Shown here: positions 36,565-48,700 of the stretch, in pieces
How positions within the stretch are numbered: the stretch's first letter is position 1
Layout: each line of letters begins with the position of its first letter
Assembly: GCA_905250125.1 (NCBI GenBank)
Contig: CAJNOL010000589.1
Span: forward strand, 1-64,000
Origin: Rotaria sordida
Lineage: Eukaryota > Rotifera > Eurotatoria > Philodinida > Philodinidae
Length of the DNA stretch: 64,000 nt
Direction of reading: 5' to 3'
Position numbers and translations under genes: made by a program
The notes under the pieces: generated by a model
Told to the model about the DNA's origin: nothing
The model's database searches: none
Seen by the model: the letters and a program-made list of their open reading frames with translations, nothing else

Positions 36565-38125
36565 AAAGAAATATATTTAAGTATCTTTCTTAGGAACGAG
36601 ATGAGATCTAGCCGATCTTGTATAGAAACTTTGTTGATCACAAATATCGATATCTTAGCTGCTACCGATCGATCTTTTAAAAAAAATCTGAAGGACATAT
36701 AATGTAACTCTTCTGTGATGCGAGTATTTGCATGAAAAATCAAATATCTTAGAATTAACTGCAAAATATCATGTGTTGTAGGAAATTCTTTTCTGATCAT
36801 TTTGTAGACAAGATTTTTCGGCTATGTTGGAAAATAGCAGACATAGGATACTAATACCGAAATGTGAGTACACTTTTAGTCACTTCAATATTTTCATCCT
36901 ATCTCTATTATTTTTTAATCAAATCGGATTTTCCAATTTAATTTTGAATATAAACCAAGATTCTATAATTTAAATCCATTTTTAAATTCAAATCACCAGA
37001 ATTAATACTTGGGATAAAATATAATTCTCATATAAAGATATTAAAATTATTTTTTCAATAAAATTAATCTTAGTTGTTTTTTTCAACCAAAAAATTTCAC
37101 ATGACATAAATCAGCAACTTTCGTTAAGACGTAAACAGTTGCTTTGTAATTCTATTTACTTTTTTTGTGCTTCAATATATTTTTGTAGTCTTAGTATAAA
37201 AAATATATAAAATTTTTATTCTTGTAAAGGTGCTTGATAATAGATATCTTTTGATATAGGATAGTCAAAATTGCTATATTACATATGGTCAAATATTCAG
37301 TCAACTCTTGATGTCGCTGTTAGTTTTGAAAGACTCTTTTTATTTAAAATAACAATAAAATGATTATTAATTTACTATCTGATTTATATTCTAAAAGCAT
37401 CTAATTCTCAGTCAACATTTGTAAGAGATAATGTAAATCCTCAAAGCTTTCTTGCACTACATTACATATATCTCTAGTCCTAATACGAACCAGTCTAAAG
37501 GAATTATTTGAATAACTAGATCCAAGCACAAGGAACTATTTGAAGAGTTTAGACTAGTCTGAACTAGGACTGACACTACCTTCTCGAAAATGAACTAATC
37601 ATGGCTAGTACAAATGATCTTTCGCACTAGTCCGTGTCACAATAGAAAACAATCCAGACTAGTCAGGCTTTCAATATTGCCGGATCGAATGTTCGAGTTC
37701 AACTATCGTCTCCTTGTCTTCTGGCTTTTTGTTCCACTGACGAGTCCAGACAGTATGAATAGACAAAATAGGTTAGTCATGATGCCGTGTGAGCATGCCG
37801 TGGACTAATCTATGATTTGTTACACGGCATTCCTTGTAAACATGAGTAGTCGTGAAGAACTGCAAGACGTTTCGGACTAGACCAGATAGTAGTGCGGACA
37901 TTTTAAACTAATCATATTGGGCGTCATTTCCCTTATTTTTTGCTCGCCTTGGTACCTGCATCACAGGAGAGTTACGTTATATATCCCTCAGATTTTTTTT
38001 AAAGATCGAACAGTAGTAGCTAAGATATCGATATTTGTGATCAACAAAAATTTCTGTACAAGATTGGCTAGGTCTCATCTCGTTACTAAGAGGGAGCATT
38101 TAATATGTTCCCTCCTAAGTATAGT
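36565..38125. mobile_element. Inverted-repeat element of about 1.5 kb
   Basis: The left arm, about 36565-36730, and the right arm, about 37950-38125, are inverse copies. ACGAGATGAGATCTAGCC on the left corresponds to GGCTAGGTCTCATCTCGT on the right. TGATCACAAATATCGATATC corresponds to GATATCGATATTTGTGATCA. TGTAACTCTTCTGTGATGC corresponds to GCATCACAGGAGAGTTACG. The interior (about 36730-37950) has no transposase frame that I recognise. Its second half carries several copies of an ACTAGTC-type motif (37480-37900). It is probably a non-autonomous element with about 165 bp arms. No target-site duplication could be fixed. Confidence 0.75.
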
Positions 38126-38317
38126 TGATTAAAGCAAACTAAATTAGTTTCAGTTCAAACTAACTGACCTTTGAGCTGAATTGTCGAGCGAGTATCGACC
38201 ACAGTGGCGAGACTTTCATCGCTGTATCGTTAACTTTTTCGTGCTGATCAAATGCTTTTTATTGTGACCAAAATAATATATTATCAATTATATGACGAAG
38301 CTAAATTGCGTGTCACT

Positions 38318-38487
38318 CCAAAGGGTAAATAGCGGAGTCCTGAAATTATAGGATTCTATGAGTTCTCTATGACATGTTACAAAATTCTGTACAATCCTAT
38401 CGAATTCGGAATTCAGGATTCCATTGGATTTCATTGAATGCAGCAGTATTCCACAATTTCAGGACTCCGTTATTTACCCTTTCAGTC
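38318..38487. mobile_element. Short MITE with 27-bp terminal inverted repeats
   Basis: The left end AAAGGGTAAATAGCGGAGTC followed by CTGAAATT is the inverse of the right end AATTTCAGGACTCCGTTATT followed by TACCCTTT, with one mismatch. The flanks GTCACTC (just left) and GTCACTC (just right, after TCA) look like a 7-9 bp target-site duplication, a size typical of hAT-type insertions. Total length is about 170 bp and there is no coding capacity. Confidence 0.8.
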
Positions 38488-41400
38488 ACTCAAAGAACAA
38501 TGCTGCGTCAACCAATCAAACTGACTAACTAAACAACGAGATTGATGGCGCCGTATATCTGAGAAGTTCTATAATAATTATTTTCAATAACACTTTGCTA
38601 ATAACTAATAATGATGAAGCATTAATTCTTGAAATTTGTTTCACTTCGATCTTCTCATTTCTCATCGAAGTATGAGAATTCAAAAAAAAAAATTCTGCAC
38701 TGACTTCTAGGAACAAGTTTAATAAATAAACTACGGATTTGAATTCCAATAGCATGATTCTTTTTTTTGGATAAAAAGAAACGGCAAACAATTTGATAGG
38801 TAATTAAAGGAGTCTCCATGAGAACATCGAGGAACCAGGATACTGGTCAAAATTTACTTTTTTATTTGACATGTGCATCTGAATGAGTGATGTCAAAAAC
38901 GTCTGCACTCCAATTTTTAGTGCATTTGGTTGGGTGTAGGTGGGTATGGATAAATTGAATACATACACTTCTACTCACACTCTACATCCATATAATGTAT
39001 TTTGCCATCGAATCGAATGTTTGGTTGTGTGTCATAGATACTTTCTGCTTCATGTTTTTGCTTTATATATCCATAGTTATAGTACCTTATAGAAAAACTT
39101 AGATAAGCAACAAACATTATTTCTACTATAGCCACTTTTGACATTGTCTATCAGAGAACAAGAGAAGTACAATACTCCTCAATAAATTAGGTTTTTTTTG
39201 CCACTTTATATATTATTGTATTCAACAAATACTCTTTTTTAAACAAATATAGTCCATAATATGATTGCATCTGATATAGCTTCATGACATTAGACAAATA
39301 TTTAATTTCATCCTGTAAAACATTAGCGTATATGATCACCTTTATTTTTACCAGTATGAGGGTTTAGCTCAATATCGTTCTTTCTTAAATATCTTTTGTA
39401 TTTCAATATAAAATCTGAATGAGAAATCTGCTTACTAGAAATTCTAAACAGAAACATGCTTGCTTTGCAATTTATCTACAGTTTGTCGAAATTTGAAACT
39501 AGAAGAACAAAATCAGGATTATTTTTGTAAAGATTATTCAGGGTATGTAATCTCCATCCGAAGTGGTAAACAAAATATATTACTAATCAATATTGATATA
39601 TAATTTTCGGTGATGTTGATAAATTTCTAAGAAACAGTTTTCCAATTAAATTATGTAAAATTTCAACAAGAAACTTTTATAATAGGTATTTTTATTTACA
39701 AATAATCAAAAGTTAAATAATCATCGAAAAACATATGACTATGTATTATAATCTCGAACTATAAAGAAAATATATTTGAAATCTATCGATATTAGATAAA
39801 GGCATGCTACAGTTACAGCTGTATGAAATTAAGTTTGTTTTTGCAATTATTTTTCTGTAAAATTTTTAATGAATTTTACATTTTTCATAAATAATAGATT
39901 AAGATACATGCGAATACTGCAAATGGACTCTTTTTATTGATCAGCATTTGATTTTGTTTTTGTTTTATTATAATTATCTGAAAACCAATTTCATATGTTG
40001 GGGATATGTCATTCTTAAAAATATATCAGTCACAATCTTGAAATATTTTATTTGAATTTTTGAGTGTACATTGTTCTTCTTGCTTTTACTTTTGATTTCA
40101 CTATTATTTTATTTTATTTTTTTAATTAATTTTTAGTTGTCATATTCGATAGAAGCAGTTATGAACAACGAACTCTAATCATAATATTTAATAAAAAGAT
40201 ACACAAATATTTACTGATATTGTATTTCAGACCATACGATCAGGAGGGGAGAAGCTGGATAATTTTCTCCTCCTAAATTTTCCTAGCATTCTACATTATA
40301 GCTAACATATTCAATCCTTCGGAAGAATAGATTGCCTATGTAAAAGAGAAGTTCTATTTGCAATTTTTTATATAAAACCATCTATTTTCTCTCAAAGAGA
40401 AACTAAATCCGATTATATTTTGAAGAGTAATATATTAAAAAGACAGAAAATAATACAAACATCAAACGTATAGTTTGACCGTCAATATATCTAAAATTCG
40501 TTTAATAGGTACTGTACAAGTCTCAATGAACTCGCTTATTAGGTATCTGATCAATATCTTATCATAAAATACATCAATTTTTAATCGTTTCCATAAAATA
40601 CTGATATAATTAGTATACTTTTTCGGAATCATACTTACAACACTTTTGTAGAATGCAATAGATGAGAAAACGAAAAATAGTAGAGAAATTCATAGTAAAA
40701 GCTTCAACTCAGATAAATAAGCTAAACCAATAGAAAACAAAAGACGGAAGACACTATTAACAAACTACAAAATCTTTACAAAGTAACACATACTCTTCTG
40801 ATACATCCAACATATGAACTAGAATTTCTTTTCAAAATTAACTCTGATAGAAAAATGGAACTAAGAAAGTATTTTTGAGAATGTGGTATGAGTGTGAAAG
40901 AAAACCTGTATCAAGACCCACTCTTTATTTTTATTTTTTTCTGTCGCTTAAAAGTAAATGTTCTGATAACTAGCCGACATCCATTTTACTTGACTAATCT
41001 TTGTATCGACCAGTTTTTGTAAATCCACCATAGACAATGCGCAATCAATTTTTTAGATGAAGTAATAAAGTTTTAAAAGGGTCGATTTTATTCCTCTTCC
41101 ACAATAGTGAAGGGTGTGAATGAAGAAAAGAAGAACAATCATACCCACACGCAATAAATAGCGCAAAGGACAGAAGTGTTCGTGATAACTAACGAGAGTA
41201 TTAAAAGTGTCAGCTTAGAATAAATTTTTCTGAAAAAAATTGATGAATAAATGATTTCTCTGTAGCTTTAGAAAACTTTTTCCCTTCATTCTTTCCCCTT
41301 TTAAACAGAATCAAACGTAAGCTATGTTGTATTTGGCTTGTATTCTATATGATTTCTAAATATGTTTTTTTCTGCTAAAAAAAATAATCTGAATTATTTT

Positions 41401-41773
41401 ATTTTCATAACAAAGTGACAATAAATAAATTCCTTTATAGAATGTTGTCATATTTCCTCGAGTGTCTTACGCATCTTCACAAATGTAATATATTTTCTTG
41501 TTTTCCATGTACATCAATTGTTATCTAAATATAAAAGAAAAGCGAAAACAAGCGCTGGTCAATTTTTTTTTTGTTTCTTCAATCGTCACGACCGCCGCCG
41601 CCATCGTCAAGCTGCGAAAGTGTAGAACAGGAAAAAAAAAAGATGAAAGAACCTCAATATACAAACAGAGGGCATGCAACGGTTGTCCTATTCGTTTATA
41701 TCCATTGTTTTAATCCATATATTTGTCCGATTGTATTTCAGACAAACATACATATTGCAGCTTTACTCTTCCA
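38488..41773. other. Gene-free stretch of 3.3 kb
   Basis: No supported exon. GT-rich/CA-rich hairpin tracts are at 38931-38990, 40880-40922 and 41112-41151. A pyrimidine-rich stretch with acceptor-like TTTCAG at about 41736-41742 precedes the next gene and may receive a spliced leader. The open frames at 41498-41840 overlap this leader region and the first exon in another frame and are not genes. Confidence 0.5.
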
Positions 41774-42553
41774 ATGGCGAACCAACAAAATAATACTAAA
41801 GGTTTTTTCTTTGTTATTGTCGTTTTTTTTTTTTAAATAACAAAATATTTTTTTTGTCTATTTTTTATAGATCCAAATGAAATTATGAAAATGAATGATC
41901 TATTTCGTACATTTAATATGTATGAAAATATTGAACCATTACCCGATGAAATAAAAGTATTTCAATGTGAAGAAGCTGATGAAACATCATCAATAAATAG
42001 TGCACTTAGTGCAATGTCTTTAAGATCAATAGCCAATAGTCGTTGTAATGAAAATATATCAGTTAATGATGATATACAACAAAGATTAAAGCGTATTCAT
42101 CAGTTGGCTGCATCAAGAAAAGAATTTAAAGGTAAAGAACAAGAAATAATTCCAGTAAGTTTTTTTTTATGAGATTGTTTTTTGTTTTAATATTAAATTC
42201 ATATGTTTATTTTTTTTAGAATCGAAATGAACATCATGAAGATGATGAAGAAGAATATGATGAAGAAAAAGGTTAGATTTTATGTTGTTTTTAGTGAATT
42301 CGAAATAATATTTTATAATATTTTCAGGTGCTCAATTGTTACAAAAAATGATTGCTTCAGTACTTAAACCTAAAAGTAGACAGAAAGAAGCTTTTATAGA
42401 AGTTTGTATTTAATTATATATTAATTAATCTTTCTATCATTTATTTTGATTATTTAGAATATGAATTTCAAGCCAGATATAGTCACAAGTACAACAGATA
42501 AAAAATATCGTTGGCCACAATATGATAAATCAGATAAAAATGGAAGAGTCTAA
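41774..42553 (+). CDS. Small acidic protein, unrecognised
   Basis: Five exons (41774-41801, 41871-42154, 42220-42271, 42328-42401, 42458-42553) with canonical GT-AG introns of 56-69 bp close in phase to 177 residues. I do not recognise a family. Visible features: an N-terminal segment MNDLFRTFNMYENIEPLPDE, a Ser-rich stretch SSINSALSAMSLRS, an Asp/Glu run (HHEDDEEEYDEEKG, about 107-121) and a C-terminus KYRWPQYDKSDKNGRV. No signal peptide or membrane segment. Consistent phase over four introns makes a real gene very likely. It ends 227 bp before the WD40 gene on the same strand; co-expression is possible but not shown. Confidence 0.75.
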
Positions 42554-42780
42554 TTATTATTTTGTAAATGTCAGATATAATTTTTTTTTCTTTTGCGTGT
42601 GAAATGTAATTCTTTTTTTTTTTGCTATTGCTTGCTGCTTAGCAATAGTCATAAATGTTGAATGTAAATGGCGAGCAATATTATCATGATTGGTTATGAA
42701 AGAAAAAAAAAAAAGAAATAAATTTAAAAGGTGAATTTTTTTTTGTTATTGAGAATTGAAAGAGGTAAAAAGAAAGAAAC

Positions 42781-45700
42781 ATGGCAATTAATAAAGATAA
42801 TGAAATAGAAGAAAATTCTGAGGCAACTATTGATGAAACAACACCGGTTGTTTCTCGGGCTCAATCAAATTATAGTACACAACGAACGAAATTATTAATT
42901 GCACCAACAAAATATGGAGAAAATCGAGCACAATATTTATGGAGATTATTGCGATGTTCGATTCGTCGAACAATTGAAGCCGTTTCACGTGCTGATGATG
43001 CTGGTACGAAATAAATTCATTATTTTGTTGAAAATTCAATAATTAGAGTTTTTAAAATAATGTTGATTTACTTTTGCATAGTTCTATTTTATAAAATATC
43101 AGACAAACTAATATGCTAGAAAGGTAATGATAAAACTATTGAGCATGTTATAATCGAAGAAGAAATTGAATCTTTTGAATAAAAGTAAAACTTTGTCAAT
43201 GTTGATTCTTAACCTTGAATGATACAAATTCCATCTTGCTTCTACTTGTTCTTTATGATTAGTTCCTTCCAGAAGTATAGAGTCTACTCATGTGCATCAA
43301 CGCGTGTTGGGAGAAAATTTTTCATTTGAAAATTTCAATAAAGAAATGATTCTCTTCTAGCAATTAGAGGACAGACTTCGTACACAACTTCTGGCATTTA
43401 GCTATTGATAGGAAAGTATTGAAACAAGCTTATTCTTTCATGTAATTATACAATACGTTTATGGAATGAAAACTACTTCTATTAATTGATGATTAATAAA
43501 GATTAGTTTTTTTGTGTATTAAGTAAGTCGATTTCCGTTTCGTTTTCTTCGGATGAGTGAATGAAAAAGAAAATTCAAGTTTTCTTTTATTTTGATAGTA
43601 AGAAAAAATTTCCATTTTAACGACAGATTCTACACCTGTGGTTTCTTCTTCAGTTTTCTAAATATGTGACTATATATGAGTATTCAATGTTGTTTCACAT
43701 TACCAGCTTATCTATTTATAAAATTGTTTCGACATTTGAATGATCTATCATCATCGTAGATGAAGCATACAGTTAATCTATTGTAAGATGTAGTCTTACG
43801 AGAGAAGTCCTCCAACTAAATTAATCGCTTTTGAGTCGAGGCTATAAGAATCATATTGGCCATAATGAACTATGAATGCTCTGAGAAGAACTCAGGCCTT
43901 TGGTTTATTGTTTCCGATATGTTGTGTTTTTACGATCCTTCAGGAATACTTGGAAAAATCATTTTCGAATTTTGACTTGAAATTCTCCATAGAGACATAA
44001 CTTAATGAGAATAGTTTTTATTTGAAAATTTCAGATCATTTCATTGCTCCTATCCTAAGATATAGCTAAGATAAAAGCTTGTCTTTCACATTGCTCATAT
44101 ATACAAGCACATCCGATGTTCTTATTTCAGAAAAGAAGCAAATCAAAAGATCTGAAATTTTTACAATGAACTGTACTCAGCTCGTGTCTCCATACAAAGT
44201 TGCAAGTTGAAATTCGGAAATGAATTCTCTTAGTGTTCCTGAGAGGCATCATAGCATTGGCTTAAAAAGTATCGTAAAAAAGCAGTAATAAGTCAAGTGC
44301 CACGATTATTTTCAAAGTATTCAAAGCTCATTAGGATCTACATATTACACATAGTCTCGATTAGGTATGCACGAGTATTTTAATAGTATTAAGCTGATGT
44401 AATTAAACAGGCTTGGAAAAAAAAATCACATAATACTGAACCAGTTAAATGAGTAACAGTTATTGAAACTGGTGCATACTTAATCCTGACTCAAAAGCAA
44501 TTTATCAGTAGAGAGATTTCTCTCGTCACTTTTTTATTAATAAATTGTTGATTTTTTTTTCTACTCTTTGATTAATTGTTCCTTACTGTCATTGAAATTC
44601 GAATAATATTGTCAGTAAAGTTCTGTAAATTTTTGAATATATAGATATTGAACGATCACATGGTCTACATTTTGTACGAAATATAAATCATGATATTCAA
44701 GTTAAATGTATTTCATTTAATATTAAACGAAAAGTAAGTATGATCAGTTTAGTTAATATGCAACTCATTCTTGTATGTTTTCTTTAAAAAAAAAAAGGAA
44801 ATTATTAGTTTTGATCATAAAAGAATTGCTCGTATATATCATTCTGATGGTCGAGCATATAAAAAATTGAAACTTGATATAGCATTTGATCAATTATTTT
44901 ATTGTATAAATGAAGATGAATTTATTGCTTGGTCACGTTGGTCAAGAGAAATTCATGTATTTAGTTCTGATCTTGAAATTTTATCAACATCAACTTGTGA
45001 TTATAATATTGGTGATTTAAATTATAATGAAATGACATCAGATGTATTTACTTGTGGAAGAGGTGTTACTGTATGTTTTATTTCTATTGGTTTTTTTCTT
45101 TTGAATAAAAATTTTTTAAGGTTTGGCAATTTCGTTATAATCGAAAACATTTATTGCCTAAATTTGAATGTCGAGAAGGTTATACAGATGATATAGAGTT
45201 TAATATAATGGCTGCTCAACAAACAAATGGTTCTATTCAACGATTATTTGTTACATCGGGTTATGATGTTTTGGTATTTATTTGAAATATGTTTATTGAA
45301 AAATTTCTTTTTTTGATTTGTTTTTGTTATCATAGGCTTTTAATGTAGCAGATGAAGGAAAAGTTTTTTCAACTAAACAAGATTTACATGTTCGACCAAT
45401 TGTTGGAATGCTTTTTATTGAACTACGTGATGTTCTTGTGACAGCTGGTCGTGATGGATCAAGTTTGTTTACAAAAGAAAAACAAGTTTTAATTTATTTA
45501 TAAAATCTATGTGTTTTTTTTGTTTTATTTATTAGTTAAAGTTTGGGATGATCGTTGGTTTATTTTATATGCTTATGTTGGTCATCAAGATCGAATATTA
45601 TGTTTAAGTAAGCATCCATTTGGACCTTATGTTATTTCGAGTAGTCAAGATCGAACAATTCGTGTATGGAGTCTTGAATATGGTGATGTTGTTGATGTGT

Positions 45701-48700
45701 ACGTGAATTTAATTTTTTTAATTTTATTTATACATTTGCTTTTCTTTTTTTTTTTGATTTAGTATTAAAGTGCCTGAACCAATATCTCAAATGAATGTAA
45801 CGCGAAATTATGAAAAATTTATTGTAGCATCAACTAAATGTTTACAATTATGGTGTATTAAACATTATTGTGATTTTTTAAGTTTTATTGGGTTTGTAAA
45901 AAAAAGAACTTGGAAGAGAGTGAAAAAAAGAAAATTTGAAAATATTTTTTTTTTATCAGATCACCTATTATAAAAATAATTTGTACAACACATCCTGATT
46001 ATCCAACACGATCGGCTCTTTTATGTAAAGATTCAACTGTACGAATAATTGCTTCTGCTACTGGTGATATATTAACAAGTCTTGTTTGTGATTTGAATTT
46101 TAAAGCTACATCATGTGCTTATGCAATTGGTGAAAGTATAATTATCGTTGTTTTTTTTTCCTTCTTAAATTTCAATTGAAAACATTTGATTTTAGATACA
46201 CTTTTTGTTAGTAATGGTAATAGACTTATAAAAGCAGATACATCATTAAATCCTTGTAAAATTGTTCAACAATTTGATACAACAGAATGTAAAAAGAAAA
46301 TCTGTTTTTCCTGATTAAAGATTATATTTTCATATATTTTAGATTCAATTAATTGTTTATTAATTTATGAATATGTAGCAAAGAGTAATATGGAAGAAAC
46401 ACCAATGCTTAAAGCATTAGTAACCAAGCCAAGTAGTGAATTAATACATATTGCATTAAAAGGTTTTAGTCGAACATTATTAATTGCTGGATTAAATAAT
46501 GGTTGTATTGCTGTTTTAAAATGGCATACTGGAGAAATTGATTTTTCTTTGGATGTATGTATACAAATAAATCTTTTATGATCAACATTTTACTTATAGA
46601 AATATATTATTTCAAAAATTTCGAAAATCTTAAACGAATTCTTTTTGATTCAATTGGAAGAAATTGATTGCTAAAGGAACAATAGGAAAATATCAAGTTA
46701 ATCTTATTCATGATTAGAGATGTATGAGACTATGGTTTTTTTAGTCTCGGTCAAAGCCCGTCGGGTTCAAAATTTTTTGGGGTTCATATCTGAGACCAAC
46801 CCGACGGACTCTAGTCTCGATCTGATCTTCGTGACTTCTTTTCTAGTAGTCTCGGTTAAAGCTTTGGTAAATCTAATCCAGTCCCAATCTCAACAAATTT
46901 TTTTTCTAGTAGTCTCAGTGACCGGAGCCCAAGATTAAAGCTAATCACGTAGATTTCTATTCATGCTAGTGATGTGTTATTGAAAATGGTTTTTTTTGTT
47001 TAATCTAGATGCATTCTGCTCGTCCGGTTGCTGATATTATTGCACATGCCAGTGCTGATCAGATTATATCATGTGGTGTTGGTAATAGTTCTCTTGTCTC
47101 ATTTTAATGTATTGTTATATTGGATTGTTTTTTATTGTTCAGATTTAATTATTCGAATTTGGCGAGTTTTTCCTTATGCTGTTGAATCACTTTCAGTTGT
47201 TCGATCAATATTTTGTGCTTTACCACCAGTTCATTTAACTATAGTAAAAAATTCACTTGCTGTTGCTTTTCGAGAAGAATCAACACTGACACATTCATTA
47301 ATGATTTATAATTTAGAAAATAATGGTAAAATTATTTATTAAAAAGTTTAATAAAGAACTGTTTTTTTTTAATTTTATTTTGAAATTTCAAGAACGATTT
47401 GATCATTTACCAGAAAATGATCATTGTGATAAAATATCAGCAATATCTGGTTGTTCAAAATTAAAATTAATTGCTACTGGTAGTCTTGATGGTACATTAA
47501 GAATATGGAATGGAAAAAATCAGTTAATCAGGTTTTAAGAATAGAAAAATAAAAAATTTATTTATTCTAATAAATTATTTTCTTTTTTAAAAGAATGATT
47601 GTTATTCATGATAATATTCATTCGTTACATTTTTCAAATGATTCTGGAGATTTAATTCTTGGTATAGGTGATCATCTATATAAAATGCTACATTCATCAT
47701 GTAAGTCTATCACACAAATAAACATAACATCTCATACAAAACTGATTGGATAAATGTCGGTCTCTGTCTTTCTTTCGAGTTGTATATATGTTGGTTTTTT
47801 TTTATTACACACTCATAAACGAAATAATGCAATAGTAGACATGAGCGAGACAAGTCGTTTTTTTTTGTTCTGGTTCTGGTGGAACCGGACCCATTTTGCC
47901 GATATCTACAGAATAGAAAAGAGAAGCACCCTCAAAATGTGATGTATTCATTAAATTGTTGTTCTTGGGGGAATACCTTCCCTTATAAAATAATTAACTG
48001 TTATTTTACAGAAATTGATTTAAGAATATATAAAAAATTATTACAAATTCGTTGTGCGAGTATTGCTCTTTGTTCTCATGTTATTTTCTTTGTGAATGTA
48101 TAACAAAATTAAGTCAAATAGAGTTCAAAAGAGAAAAAAATTCTCTATTTTTAATAAAATAAGTTTTGCTTTGAATGTCCATCTGTCGAAAAGAAATAGG
48201 GACCGATGTTTATCGAATTACTTGTGCACCGTATGTTATATACATATATATATATATAACTTTTTTGTTTTAAATTAAAGATTTACCAAAAGCTATTATA
48301 TTTAAAACAATATCAATGGAATTTAAACCAACAATACCAGAAATAAAAGAAAGTGAAGAAATCGATAATACACAAATAACTCGTATGTCATCAGCAGATC
48401 TTATTCGTTTAAAACGAGCTCATAAAGCTGAAAAAATGTTCGTAAAAATAAAAAAGAAAACATTAGTTTTAAATTTTATTTTTAATTTTGAACTATTTTT
48501 AAAACAGGCCATTGAATATTGTTCCTGAAAATGTTGATATTTCAGCATTTCAGGCAAAATCAGTTGAAGACATGAAATTAAAAACTCAAGTAAAATAAGC
48601 AAAGAAAAAAAGAATTTAAAAAAAAACAAAACATTAAAATATTCTTGTTTATTTAAGGAGCTAGAAAAATTAGAAAAACGTGATTTAGAAATTGCACAAA

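Noticed and set aside
41498..41840. Two overlapping plus-strand open frames before the acidic-protein gene
   Set aside because: They overlap the leader region and first exon in different frames and end in poly-T intron sequence.
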